A stretch of DNA of 64,000 bases from assembly GCF_013074385.2 (NCBI RefSeq), contig NZ_JABEYA020000004.1, positions 139,267 to 203,266 of the forward strand, read 5' to 3'. The first letter of the stretch is position 1. The number at the start of each line of letters is the position of its first letter. Of this stretch, positions 1-9,162 are shown piece after piece. Below the pieces are notes generated by a model. It was not told where the DNA came from, ran no database searches, and worked only from the letters and a program-made list of their open reading frames with translations. The stretch is from Vibrio ostreicida. GTDB taxonomy: Bacteria; Pseudomonadota; Gammaproteobacteria; Enterobacterales; Vibrionaceae. A program made the translations under genes and the position numbers.

Positions 1-3000
1 GAGTCAGTGGCGGCCGATGGCGTCGCGACGTACACCGCGTCCAGCGACGACGGTGAGGTGTTTGTGTTGACCCTGCGCCCCGACGGCAGCTACACCTTTG
101 CCTTGAGCGCGCCGATTGACCATGCTCCCAACCGCGACAGTCAACGCCTTGATTTTAGCGTGGTGGCCAGTGATCAAGACGGTGACACCAGCCGCATCAC
201 GCTGCCCGTCACGATTGGTGACGACGGCCCCACCATTCTCTCTATCGCACCATCGAGCACTTTTGTTGTTGATGAAGATGACACCGCGGTAGGCTCCGAT
301 CACTCCGGCGTGGTCGCGGTCGCTTCCGGCAGCTTTGAAAGCGCACAAGGTGCTGATGGTGTGGTGGCTTATGAATTAGTCAATATCTCTGACACTCAAG
401 TGGGCCTAACCTCCAATGGTCAGACAATCATTATCTCGGAAGTCAATGGCGTTGCAGGGGCGACGACCTATCAGGGGAGGGCAGGAGGAGAATTGGTGTT
501 TACTTTAGTCCTTTCTGATAAAGGTGAGTATACCTATACCCAAATCCAAGCCCTCGACCACGCGCTAAATAGTGATACGTTAACGATTCCGTTTGACGTC
601 GTCGCGATTGATAGTGATAACGACGCCTCTCCAGCCTTTCGGTTGCCGATTGAAGTTATTGATGATCAGCCAACACTGAGCGGCACGTCCGGTGAAACCT
701 CAGTGGATGAAGACGACCTCGCAGGCATAGGTTCAGACCGTTCAGAAGACACCTTCATCAGTGGAGACTTTGTTATTACCGAAGGGGCCGACGGAGTTGC
801 TGAATATCGACTGACTGACGTAAACGACATACTCGATGGCCTGTCTGCAAATGGAGAATCTTTAGAGTGGGCAGGGGTGCAAACGAATGGTGCGTTACTG
901 ACTTACACAGCGATGACCGAGGGTGGCCATGAAGCCGTGTTCAAGATCACGTTCGATTCCCATGAAAATCGTTATCACTTTGAATTACTGAAGCCTTTAG
1001 ATCACCCTGACGGTGCGAAAGATAACAGTGTCCAGATTGACTTCACGATTAAAGCCACTGATTACGACGGTGATGAATCAGACGTCATTACGTTGCCAAT
1101 CACGGTTGTTGATGATGTCCCTCTGCTGACTGATCGCGCCATAACACGAGTAGAAGGCTCTGGTTTCAAGAAAGTTAATATGTTTGATACCGCCACCGAC
1201 AAAGGCGCGGATGGCGCAGTGATAACCGAAATCTCAGGGACCACCAATGGAACGTCGGTGATTAAATTTGGCGGTGAAGGTGGCCAATATCTTGATAGTG
1301 TTTCGATCCAGTCAGGGAGTCAGACGATAACGGTTTATGAGGAATATGATGCAGGTAACGGTCATCGTGATAGTCGGGAGCTGGGTGAACTAAAAGTCCA
1401 TTCAAATGGAGCGATACGTTTTAAAGCGGTTGATAATCTTGAACATGATGGTGACCAGTTTGAATTCAGCGTTGATGTCACAGCAACGGACAGTGATAAA
1501 GACACCTCAATGGCCAAGGTCGATTTGACCATAACCGATAAAAAAGCCACGGCAATCAGCCTCAAGGTGACGACATTCGAGGATGCTGGGCGAGATCCTT
1601 CGATAGATTATTCTCCTGACAACCCGAATGTGGTGAATGTGGTTAATGCGCACGACAACCAGAGTGGGATTGCTGATCTTGATCACCCCGCGCAGGTCTT
1701 GTTGCAAGTCAATCTGCATGATGCGGATAACAATGAGTCCATTGGCGGAATGACCATTAAAGCGGGCGAACATCACGGCACATTCTATTACTTTGACGGG
1801 CGTCAATATGTCGAGTTAGAGCCAAACAACCGAGGAAAAATATACTTTGATGGTGCGTTGATCGAACAGTCATCGATCATCGATGCCAATGGTGATCAGA
1901 TCTCAACCATCAGTAACCTGTATTTTGTCCCCGATAGAAACTACGCGACGAACCAATCAGGTATCCAAGTTAACTACCAATTGGAAGTGGATAATAATGG
2001 TGTGCTCGACCACAAGATCAATTCGAGTTTTAATATTGAAGTTGAAAGTGTGGCAGATATTGCTAGTTGGGATGATGCTCATAGTACATATGAGTATGAT
2101 TTGACTGAGGATGGCAGTAACCAGACGTTACAGCTTAGGGCCATGACACAAGACAACAGTAGCCCTGAAACACTCGTGTATCAGTTGACAGTGACACAAG
2201 GTTCAGGGGAATTTGACCTCCTTGATGCGGAAGGCAATGTCATCGCTCAGGCAGGGCCGGGTGTGTATCTTATAAGAGCGGAAGAGATCAATAGTGTTCA
2301 GCTGGATCCTAGGGATAATTTCTCTGGCTCAATCAAACTGGATGCCAGCGTCTACAGCTACGAAATGAACAACGCGCTCAGTGGTAAACAATCGGTAGTT
2401 TCCGAGACTCAGGCGTTGGTTTTTAATGTCACCCCGAGTGCCGATGACAGCCACTTTTCAGTCAATCGAATTGCCATTTTTGAAGATAATGCGGCGAGCC
2501 AAAACACCTTAGACCCAGAGACTGACCATCAGGTATTTAGTCTGGATAAAGTGATTACGCTTAATTCGACGCAAGACATAGACACGCCAGACGATACCTC
2601 GGAAACGTTATATATTCGTTTGTCAGATTTTACGGGCGAAAACGGGCAGGCTCTAACAGGCTTTGAAGTGCGCTGGGTGAGCACGGGTAACCCGCTTCCT
2701 GTGATCACCGATGATAACGGTCATCGTTATTATGAAATCGCCCAATCCGACTTGAATAAAGTTGAGATTCAACCGCCACTTCACTCAAATGAAAACTTTA
2801 CGTTTGAAGCGACTGGTGTGGTCAAAGATAGCGCGATACTGGGGGATGGCTCTCAGGTGACGGACGTACGCGAAATGGGACCGAGCAAAACCGTTAATGT
2901 GTCGGTAAAAGGAGTCGCAGACAGCCCTTACATTCATGATGTCCCTGAAGTGCCTGACACGGGCGCGGAGATGGACACTTGGTACCGTCACACTGACGAT

Positions 3001-6000
3001 AATGGTCATGCTGGTGTGCAGGCTATCATCAATGAAAACTCAAGCATTGAGCTGAGTTTTGCCGTTCTTTCTGGTGAAATAAAAGACGGCATTAACGATG
3101 ATTCTGAATCCCTCACGGTCTTGCTCTCGGATATTCCCGAAGGTGTTGACGTTTACGACAGCAATGGGGGTGTGATTGATTTAGTGTACGTAGGCAGTGA
3201 TGCTAATGGGCCCATTTATCAGGCGAACATTACTCAGGCGCAATATCGTTCAGGGATTACCCTAGAACCCTCTAAATATTCAACGGAAGACATTCGTATC
3301 TCAACCAAAATCATCGTGACAGAAAGTGATGGCCATGTCAGGGAGGTGGACGGTAGTCTCTTTATCAAAGTGTTGCCAGTCATTGATGGAGGGGGTGAGG
3401 ACAATGCATATCACCGCACGGCTTCAGGCAATGAAGACAGTTTTATACTGGTTCCTTGGAGCTTGCCAAAGGCAGAGCATCCCGATAGCGCCGAGGACAC
3501 CAATGGCCGTGATCATGAGTTTGTCTCTGCCATTACGATTTCAGGTTTCCCCGAAGATGTTGAGATTTTAATTGATGGTGTCGCTATTGCTGATTATACC
3601 GGTGGTAATGCGGTTTACAGTACGTCGACGAACACCTTATCCATTACAGGCCTAGATGAGAACACCAATCCGCCAGAGATTCGTGTGAAACCACCTGAAG
3701 ACGCCAGCGTGGATATGAATTTAAACAGCCAATTAGTGTTACAAGAACAGGATGCGGACGGCAACGATGGCAGTGTCTATTCAAAAGAAGTCTCGGGGAC
3801 GTTAACGCTTGTGGTGAAACCCATTGTTGAAAGTGACGGTACACTGCACGTCAAAGCCAATGGTGCCGCGGTCGCCTCGATTGATAATGCGGATGATGGC
3901 CGTATCGACTTTACCATTAACGACCCCAAGGGTGATGCGAATGTGATTGTTTTTGACGATTTGGATCCAAGCTCAGAGGAAGTGGTAACAAAGGTTGTGG
4001 TCCGTTTTATTGGTCTATCAGACGATGAACTGGATCAGCTTTTCGTTTCAGGAGCGCTTAATAATGGTGATGGCTCTTGGACCGTAACCGAGACCGAACA
4101 ATTCAGTATTGTCGCTCCTGCAGGTTTAAAATATATCGATGAAAGTGGTCAGCAAAGCAGTACGTTAACCGTGGAATTTGTTGCTCAGGTTTATGACAAG
4201 GGTGATGAATTGGAGGGGGGCCCTGTTAGCCAGAAGTCGACACGTGTTGATTTGTCATTCCCAAGCGATCTGGCGGACCAACAGAGTAAAGCGGCAGTGA
4301 TAGAGCAGGTATTGACACCAGAAGCGGTGATCACTGGCGTTGAAGATAATCATGTTGAGTTGAGTCAGCAGATAAACGGCGTGCTTAAGGTAAGTCTCGA
4401 TGAGAATCATATCAGCAGCGCCGATCATGTTGTTGATCAGCTGACTCTGGTGATTGATCCGAACGATATTCCCTCTGAGGTGAGCGGACTCAAAGTGATT
4501 GGAGCGCAATATGATTTTGCCAATAACCTTTACTTGTTTGAGGCGACGGTAAACTCAGATGGAAGTCTTTCCATTCCTCATGGACTGAAGTTAGAACTTC
4601 CAGAAGATTACGCAGGTGATTTTCATTTGCCGGTCACTGTCGTCACGACCGATCAAAGATCTGGCGATGAGAATCGCGTTGAAGTGATGATTCCTGTCGC
4701 GGTAACACCCGTCGTTGATGTGGCACCAGATACAGGCGAACAAGGTCAGCCTCTTGATAGCAATGTCCAACCAGATGTGTCATTAAGCGCAACGACTGTT
4801 GAAAAAGGAACAGGCAAACCGCTGGATACACAAGGACTCGAAGATCAATTGATCAAGTTGGCGTTTGATATTGATTTGGCGGATGTTCGGAATCAGAGCG
4901 AGCAAGGTCAGGAAATACTCACTAAAGTTGAAATTTCGCTGTCCGATCCGAGTGAAGGGTATTTTGCTGATATTAACGGTGACCCCATTCAACCAGACAG
5001 CAGTGTGTTGGTGTTTGATTCCACCGATCCTGCGGCGATTCAGGCCGCCTTGGAGAGTGTGTATTTTGTTGCTAAGGAGAACTACCCTAGCGACAGCATT
5101 GGTAATGCCATCTCGTTTGTGGTTAAGGGCACCGTGGTTGATCAAACCGTGTTTGATAATACCGGTACCGACCAAGTGTCTAACACTGGCAGTGAGCGAA
5201 CATTTAGCCACAATGTGGACGTCGACATCATACCAGTCTTGGATCCTGTCTCTATGCCGACAGAAACAGACAACATCGTGGTCGTGGGTGACGAGGACAC
5301 CGCGATTTCGCTGACGTCTGCTGGGCATGGTTTGTCGATTGCGCTCAATGATACCGATGGCTCGGAGCAGTTCATTTCTGCACAACTGACTGGAGTGCCA
5401 GAAGATTTTGTCGTCACCAGTACCTCACTTGATTTTGTCGTCAAGAATAATGGCGGTGGTGATTGGGTCATTCAGTTGACAAATCCAAGTGTGAACTCGA
5501 TAGATTTGTCGGCGATTGCAATTCGGCCTGCGGAACATTTTAGTGGTCGTGTGGATATCGGTATTACCGTATTCACGCAAGAGCAGATCCTGCAACAGCC
5601 AACCGCGCACCATGGTCAGTTCATTCTTGATGTCACACCGGTGGGCGATGTCGTTGATATTAATCCTAGTGATACGGCATCAGGCCTTGAAGGGGAGAAT
5701 ATTGATCTTGTAATAGAAGCGAGTGTTGTCGATAAAACGAGCCTTGTATCAGGCGATTCCGAGCAAGACCAACCAGAAACCTTGCTGATTACGGTAGACA
5801 AAGTGCCTGACGGTGCGATGATTTTCTATCCGGATGGTGCCACTTTGGCCACTAATATGGGCAATGGTAAATGGCAACTCAGAGTGGATGCTCAGGAATT
5901 GGATAAGATCGTCTTTAATTCCGGCGACCACAACAAAGGGACTTGGAATGAAAACAGCCTGACGATTACCGTGCAGTCAGTGGACAAAGATGCGGAGGGT

Positions 6001-8154
6001 AATGAATATTTGGGGCCAACGACGAATCAGAGCTTTGATGTGGCGATTGACGTCGAGGCAGTCAATGACCGTCCTGAATTTCATCATCTTGCTGATCTGC
6101 AAACGGCAGAAGGGACGAATGCGGTGATAAAAGGCTTCACGGTATCGGATGTCGATTCAAGCTTGGATGATCCAGAGGCAATATATACCCTGACCCTCAC
6201 GGTCGACAGCGGCCAGATTTGGCAAAATACACTTATCGCTGCCAACCACTCGTTGAATGTTTCAGTGGACGGCTTGAGTCAATCGATCACTATCTCGGGC
6301 AAGGTCACTGATATCAACGCTGCTATTGCTCAGGACTTAGTCACCTTTAGGCCAGAAGAAAACAGCAATGATTTGATCGATACCGATGGTGTCAAAGTCA
6401 CGGTTCATATTGATGACAAAGGCAATGTTGGTGTGACCGATGCGGCGAATCTGGACACAGCGAATACGAATGAATCATCGTTTGTTATTCATGTCTCAGA
6501 AGTCAACGACAAACCGGAAGCTGGCCATCTGGATTTGGGACAGCTTGAAGAAGAAGGCAGTCTGCAAATTACGGCGGCTCAGTTAATTGGGGCAAGCAAA
6601 GATATTGATGGAGATCAACTGACGATCACCGCCATCTCTGTTCCAGAAGAACAGGGTACGTTGACGCTCAACCTAGACGGGGTTTCTTGGACGTTTAAAG
6701 CGGCGGATGACTTCAATGGTGATGTGGCAATGAGCTACACAATTGAAGACCAAGGCACCACCAATGGTGAGAATGATTTCCTTGAGGATTCTGGTACGGT
6801 TTCCCTGAAAGTGGTCGGGGTTAATGACAAGCCAGATATTGACGTGGATGCCATCACATCTGAGATCAGTGAGTCGTCTGGACAACGCATCAGTGGCATT
6901 ACGGTCAGTGATGTGGACTATGTTAATGCGTTAGCAAATGATTCGATGACAGTGATGTTGAGTGTCGACTTTGGCCAGCTTAATGTGATGTTGCCACAAG
7001 ACTCATTAATCACTGCCTATCCGTCTTCAGGCGAGATCATTACATTAGTTGGTCCGCTCGGCGAACTGAATGCCTTACTCGACTCACCGTCGGCAGGGAC
7101 TGGGGTCACCTTTGATGCTACACATGCAACATCAGATAACGTTATGTTAACCATAACAGCAACAGACTCAGGTAACCCTTCGGGTATGGTGATGTCTGAA
7201 ACAACACAAAAATCCATTGCGATTACGCCTATCGCGAATACGCCAAGCCTTTCCTTGGCGCCGGATCATCACTTCGTGAAAAACATTAATGCTAGCCTAA
7301 GCGCGAGCAACAATGGTATTGCTCTCATGGGGGTGATCGCAGCCTTGACCGACATTAATGAAGTGTTGACGTTAGAGCTAACTGGCTTGCCAGCGGGTGC
7401 CTTGGTGAACACGTCTTCGGGAACTCTATCGCCTATCGATGGCAAGGTTGTTGTGCCTAGTGATGATATTGATAGCGTCTCTATCGTAGGCGCTCCAGAA
7501 GGTGCCCATACCATTCAAATGATCGCGGTATCCACCGAGACAGACAGCACATCCGCAAGTTCAGAACCGATTGATATTCGTCTGAATATTGCCAATGATC
7601 ATAGTGATATTGATGTTGCTGCGTCGACGGAAGATCAGTGGTTGCTAGGCAGCGATCAAGGGGTTGAGCTTACTACAGGCGAGGGAGATGACCGGATTGA
7701 AGGGGGGAAAAGCGATGATACCCTGATGGGTGGCGCCGGCGACGATACTTTGATTGGAGGTCAGGGCAACGACATTTTGCAAGGGGGATTAGGGTCCGAT
7801 ATTTTAACGGGTGGAACGGGAGAAGATACGTTTGTCTGGCATGAAATCGAGGTGGGAGCAAAAGATACCATTACCGATTTTAGCATCGATGAAGGCGATA
7901 AAATTGACTTGCGTGAGGTACTCCCTGAGCTGAAAGACGCTAACGTCGACATGGAAACCCTGCTATCTCATCTTGACGCTAAACTGGTTGATGGCAATGA
8001 TATCGAACTCAATATACATCCGAGTGGCGATGGAAATGGAGAGCAAACGATAGTGGTTGAAGATCTTGGCCAGCAGCTCGACTTCCATAGTATGGATTCT
8101 TCACAGATTATATCGACCCTGCTGGATCAGCATATTATCGTGCACGATCAATAA
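1..8154 (+). CDS. Giant RTX adhesin with T1SS-143 repeats, type I secreted (5' end outside window)
   Basis: The reading frame is open from base 1, so the gene starts upstream; about 2717 residues are visible. At least two ~145-residue modules (near window residues 90-230 and 235-375) start with VDEDD...GSD, contain GADGV and LDH...D, and end with D-DGD...DD-P, the pattern of the T1SS-143 repeat family; the first 80 residues are the end of another. A long stretch of varied Asp-rich beta-sandwich-like domains follows. From about nucleotide 7678 come six glycine/aspartate nonapeptides (e.g. GGAGDDTLI, GGQGNDILQ), then TFVWHEIEVGAKDTITDF and a C-terminal domain typical of type I secretion targets. 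The expected role is a Ca2+-stiffened surface or biofilm adhesin of the LapA/FrhA/BapA kind. The T1SS exporter and the N-terminal retention module are not in the window. The assignment to large T1SS adhesins is firm; the ligand is unknown. Confidence 0.9.
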   Translation, partial: ESVAADGVATYTASSDDGEVFVLTLRPDGSYTFALSAPIDHAPNRDSQRLDFSVVASDQDGDTSRITLPVTIGDDGPTILSIAPSSTFVVDEDDTAVGSDHSGVVAVASGSFESAQGADGVVAYELVNISDTQVGLTSNGQTIIISEVNGVAGATTYQGRAGGELVFTLVLSDKGEYTYTQIQALDHALNSDTLTIPFDVVAIDSDNDASPAFRLPIEVIDDQPTLSGTSGETSVDEDDLAGIGSDRSEDTFISGDFVITEGADGVAEYRLTDVNDILDGLSANGESLEWAGVQTNGALLTYTAMTEGGHEAVFKITFDSHENRYHFELLKPLDHPDGAKDNSVQIDFTIKATDYDGDESDVITLPITVVDDVPLLTDRAITRVEGSGFKKVNMFDTATDKGADGAVITEISGTTNGTSVIKFGGEGGQYLDSVSIQSGSQTITVYEEYDAGNGHRDSRELGELKVHSNGAIRFKAVDNLEHDGDQFEFSVDVTATDSDKDTSMAKVDLTITDKKATAISLKVTTFEDAGRDPSIDYSPDNPNVVNVVNAHDNQSGIADLDHPAQVLLQVNLHDADNNESIGGMTIKAGEHHGTFYYFDGRQYVELEPNNRGKIYFDGALIEQSSIIDANGDQISTISNLYFVPDRNYATNQSGIQVNYQLEVDNNGVLDHKINSSFNIEVESVADIASWDDAHSTYEYDLTEDGSNQTLQLRAMTQDNSSPETLVYQLTVTQGSGEFDLLDAEGNVIAQAGPGVYLIRAEEINSVQLDPRDNFSGSIKLDASVYSYEMNNALSGKQSVVSETQALVFNVTPSADDSHFSVNRIAIFEDNAASQNTLDPETDHQVFSLDKVITLNSTQDIDTPDDTSETLYIRLSDFTGENGQALTGFEVRWVSTGNPLPVITDDNGHRYYEIAQSDLNKVEIQPPLHSNENFTFEATGVVKDSAILGDGSQVTDVREMGPSKTVNVSVKGVADSPYIHDVPEVPDTGAEMDTWYRHTDDNGHAGVQAIINENSSIELSFAVLSGEIKDGINDDSESLTVLLSDIPEGVDVYDSNGGVIDLVYVGSDANGPIYQANITQAQYRSGITLEPSKYSTEDIRISTKIIVTESDGHVREVDGSLFIKVLPVIDGGGEDNAYHRTASGNEDSFILVPWSLPKAEHPDSAEDTNGRDHEFVSAITISGFPEDVEILIDGVAIADYTGGNAVYSTSTNTLSITGLDENTNPPEIRVKPPEDASVDMNLNSQLVLQEQDADGNDGSVYSKEVSGTLTLVVKPIVESDGTLHVKANGAAVASIDNADDGRIDFTINDPKGDANVIVFDDLDPSSEEVVTKVVVRFIGLSDDELDQLFVSGALNNGDGSWTVTETEQFSIVAPAGLKYIDESGQQSSTLTVEFVAQVYDKGDELEGGPVSQKSTRVDLSFPSDLADQQSKAAVIEQVLTPEAVITGVEDNHVELSQQINGVLKVSLDENHISSADHVVDQLTLVIDPNDIPSEVSGLKVIGAQYDFANNLYLFEATVNSDGSLSIPHGLKLELPEDYAGDFHLPVTVVTTDQRSGDENRVEVMIPVAVTPVVDVAPDTGEQGQPLDSNVQPDVSLSATTVEKGTGKPLDTQGLEDQLIKLAFDIDLADVRNQSEQGQEILTKVEISLSDPSEGYFADINGDPIQPDSSVLVFDSTDPAAIQAALESVYFVAKENYPSDSIGNAISFVVKGTVVDQTVFDNTGTDQVSNTGSERTFSHNVDVDIIPVLDPVSMPTETDNIVVVGDEDTAISLTSAGHGLSIALNDTDGSEQFISAQLTGVPEDFVVTSTSLDFVVKNNGGGDWVIQLTNPSVNSIDLSAIAIRPAEHFSGRVDIGITVFTQEQILQQPTAHHGQFILDVTPVGDVVDINPSDTASGLEGENIDLVIEASVVDKTSLVSGDSEQDQPETLLITVDKVPDGAMIFYPDGATLATNMGNGKWQLRVDAQELDKIVFNSGDHNKGTWNENSLTITVQSVDKDAEGNEYLGPTTNQSFDVAIDVEAVNDRPEFHHLADLQTAEGTNAVIKGFTVSDVDSSLDDPEAIYTLTLTVDSGQIWQNTLIAANHSLNVSVDGLSQSITISGKVTDINAAIAQDLVTFRPEENSNDLIDTDGVKVTVHIDDKGNVGVTDAANLDTANTNESSFVIHVSEVNDKPEAGHLDLGQLEEEGSLQITAAQLIGASKDIDGDQLTITAISVPEEQGTLTLNLDGVSWTFKAADDFNGDVAMSYTIEDQGTTNGENDFLEDSGTVSLKVVGVNDKPDIDVDAITSEISESSGQRISGITVSDVDYVNALANDSMTVMLSVDFGQLNVMLPQDSLITAYPSSGEIITLVGPLGELNALLDSPSAGTGVTFDATHATSDNVMLTITATDSGNPSGMVMSETTQKSIAITPIANTPSLSLAPDHHFVKNINASLSASNNGIALMGVIAALTDINEVLTLELTGLPAGALVNTSSGTLSPIDGKVVVPSDDIDSVSIVGAPEGAHTIQMIAVSTETDSTSASSEPIDIRLNIANDHSDIDVAASTEDQWLLGSDQGVELTTGEGDDRIEGGKSDDTLMGGAGDDTLIGGQGNDILQGGLGSDILTGGTGEDTFVWHEIEVGAKDTITDFSIDEGDKIDLREVLPELKDANVDMETLLSHLDAKLVDGNDIELNIHPSGDGNGEQTIVVEDLGQQLDFHSMDSSQIISTLLDQHIIVHDQ

Positions 8155-8170
8155 TCGAGTGGGCTTATCA

Positions 8171-8201
8171 GTGACTACCCCGCCTTAGGAGGGGTGGTCA
8201 C
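8171..8201. terminator. Bidirectional hairpin between convergent genes
   Basis: An inverted repeat (GTGACTACCCC / GGGGTGGTCAC, one G-T mismatch) lies exactly between the adhesin stop and the stop of the convergent gene. No long T-run follows on either strand, so efficiency is uncertain. Confidence 0.5.
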
Positions 8202-9068
8202 TTAATAGGCTGATATACCGAACTCTCTGAGTTTGCTCGGCAGGACTTCGTCGAGTTTTTCAATATCCTCCGCCTCAATTTCGATTAAGTCGAAGTTGTG
8301 GTCGTGATACACAGATTTCAGTGCTCGTTTCTCTTGTTCAGTGAAGTCTCCGTTGTCCTTTCCCCAGTAGTGTAGATAGACTTTGCCACTGGGAAGGTAA
8401 AAATCACTCAAGATGTTCTCTTCGATTGGCAGTTGCCGAGTATAAGCATGGGCAATATTGTTCATGTACAGCCAGTTATCGATTTTCAGTTCACCGACGG
8501 AACGTACATAATGGCCATCCAGTGTTCGATGCTTGGCTTCAAACTTCTGGCGAAAATTCGAAATAGAACGATCCGTTGCGTGAGAGTGAGCCTCTTGGCC
8601 AGTAAATTCCTTTACTGACTGTTTGAGGTGTTTGTTTCGGACAACAGAATCATGCCAGACAACAAAATGTTTGCCACTTTGCTTATCCAGTCGTTGAGAG
8701 CCTCCTGCTTTCAACCCATGGTAGCTGACTTTCCAACCCGAATGGGCTTTTTCTATCCAGCCTAATTCTTGAAACAATTGGTTGATTTTTTTTGCGTTCA
8801 GTTTGAAGCGTTCGCCGAGTTGGGTTGCGCTAAGTGGTAACGCACCGAGCGCACCAGCCTCAATATGAAGCTGTTCCGGCCAGACAATGAATTGCCCATA
8901 TTGGTGATGCTGGGCATATTCGCCGCCACAACGTTCCCCTAGATCGGTTAAGATCCATGCCTCTTCCATGCGTTTGATATAGCCTGCCCGTTTTAAATCT
9001 TGAAAGAGTTGTTTAGCCTCCAGACCACGTAAGCGAGCCAACGCCGTTGTTGACAGTTTATCGGTCAT
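8202..9068 (-). CDS. Conserved protein: winged-helix N-terminus plus PD-(D/E)xK-like C-terminal domain
   Basis: The 288-residue protein has no signal peptide or membrane segment. Residues 1-50 and 78-125 look like two winged-helix units (LSATQLGERF, KINQLFQELGWIEK). Residues 186-240 resemble the nuclease-like fold seen in some helicase-associated and phage-type proteins: VRSVGE (189-194), LPIEENILSDFYLP (212-226), then VYLHYWG. Relatives usually carry an acidic residue where His233 sits (…IEYWG), so the active site may be altered. A DNA-binding or nuclease role is inferred from these patterns only. It is convergent with the adhesin gene and 94 bp downstream of glgX on the same strand, with no evident functional link. 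Confidence 0.6.
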   Translation of the reverse strand: MTDKLSTTALARLRGLEAKQLFQDLKRAGYIKRMEEAWILTDLGERCGGEYAQHHQYGQFIVWPEQLHIEAGALGALPLSATQLGERFKLNAKKINQLFQELGWIEKAHSGWKVSYHGLKAGGSQRLDKQSGKHFVVWHDSVVRNKHLKQSVKEFTGQEAHSHATDRSISNFRQKFEAKHRTLDGHYVRSVGELKIDNWLYMNNIAHAYTRQLPIEENILSDFYLPSGKVYLHYWGKDNGDFTEQEKRALKSVYHDHNFDLIEIEAEDIEKLDEVLPSKLREFGISAY

Positions 9069-9162
9069 CTTACTTCCTTTGATTGGCTTGTTTACCCCTA
9101 GTGATGATGACGCGACTCATGACATGCTGTCAATCATGCGCCATCACTCCAAAAGTCATCAG

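Noticed and set aside
4783..5385. 200-codon open frame on the minus strand inside the adhesin gene
   Set aside because: It lies wholly antisense to a continuous, domain-rich coding frame and matches no family; a shadow of biased codon use.
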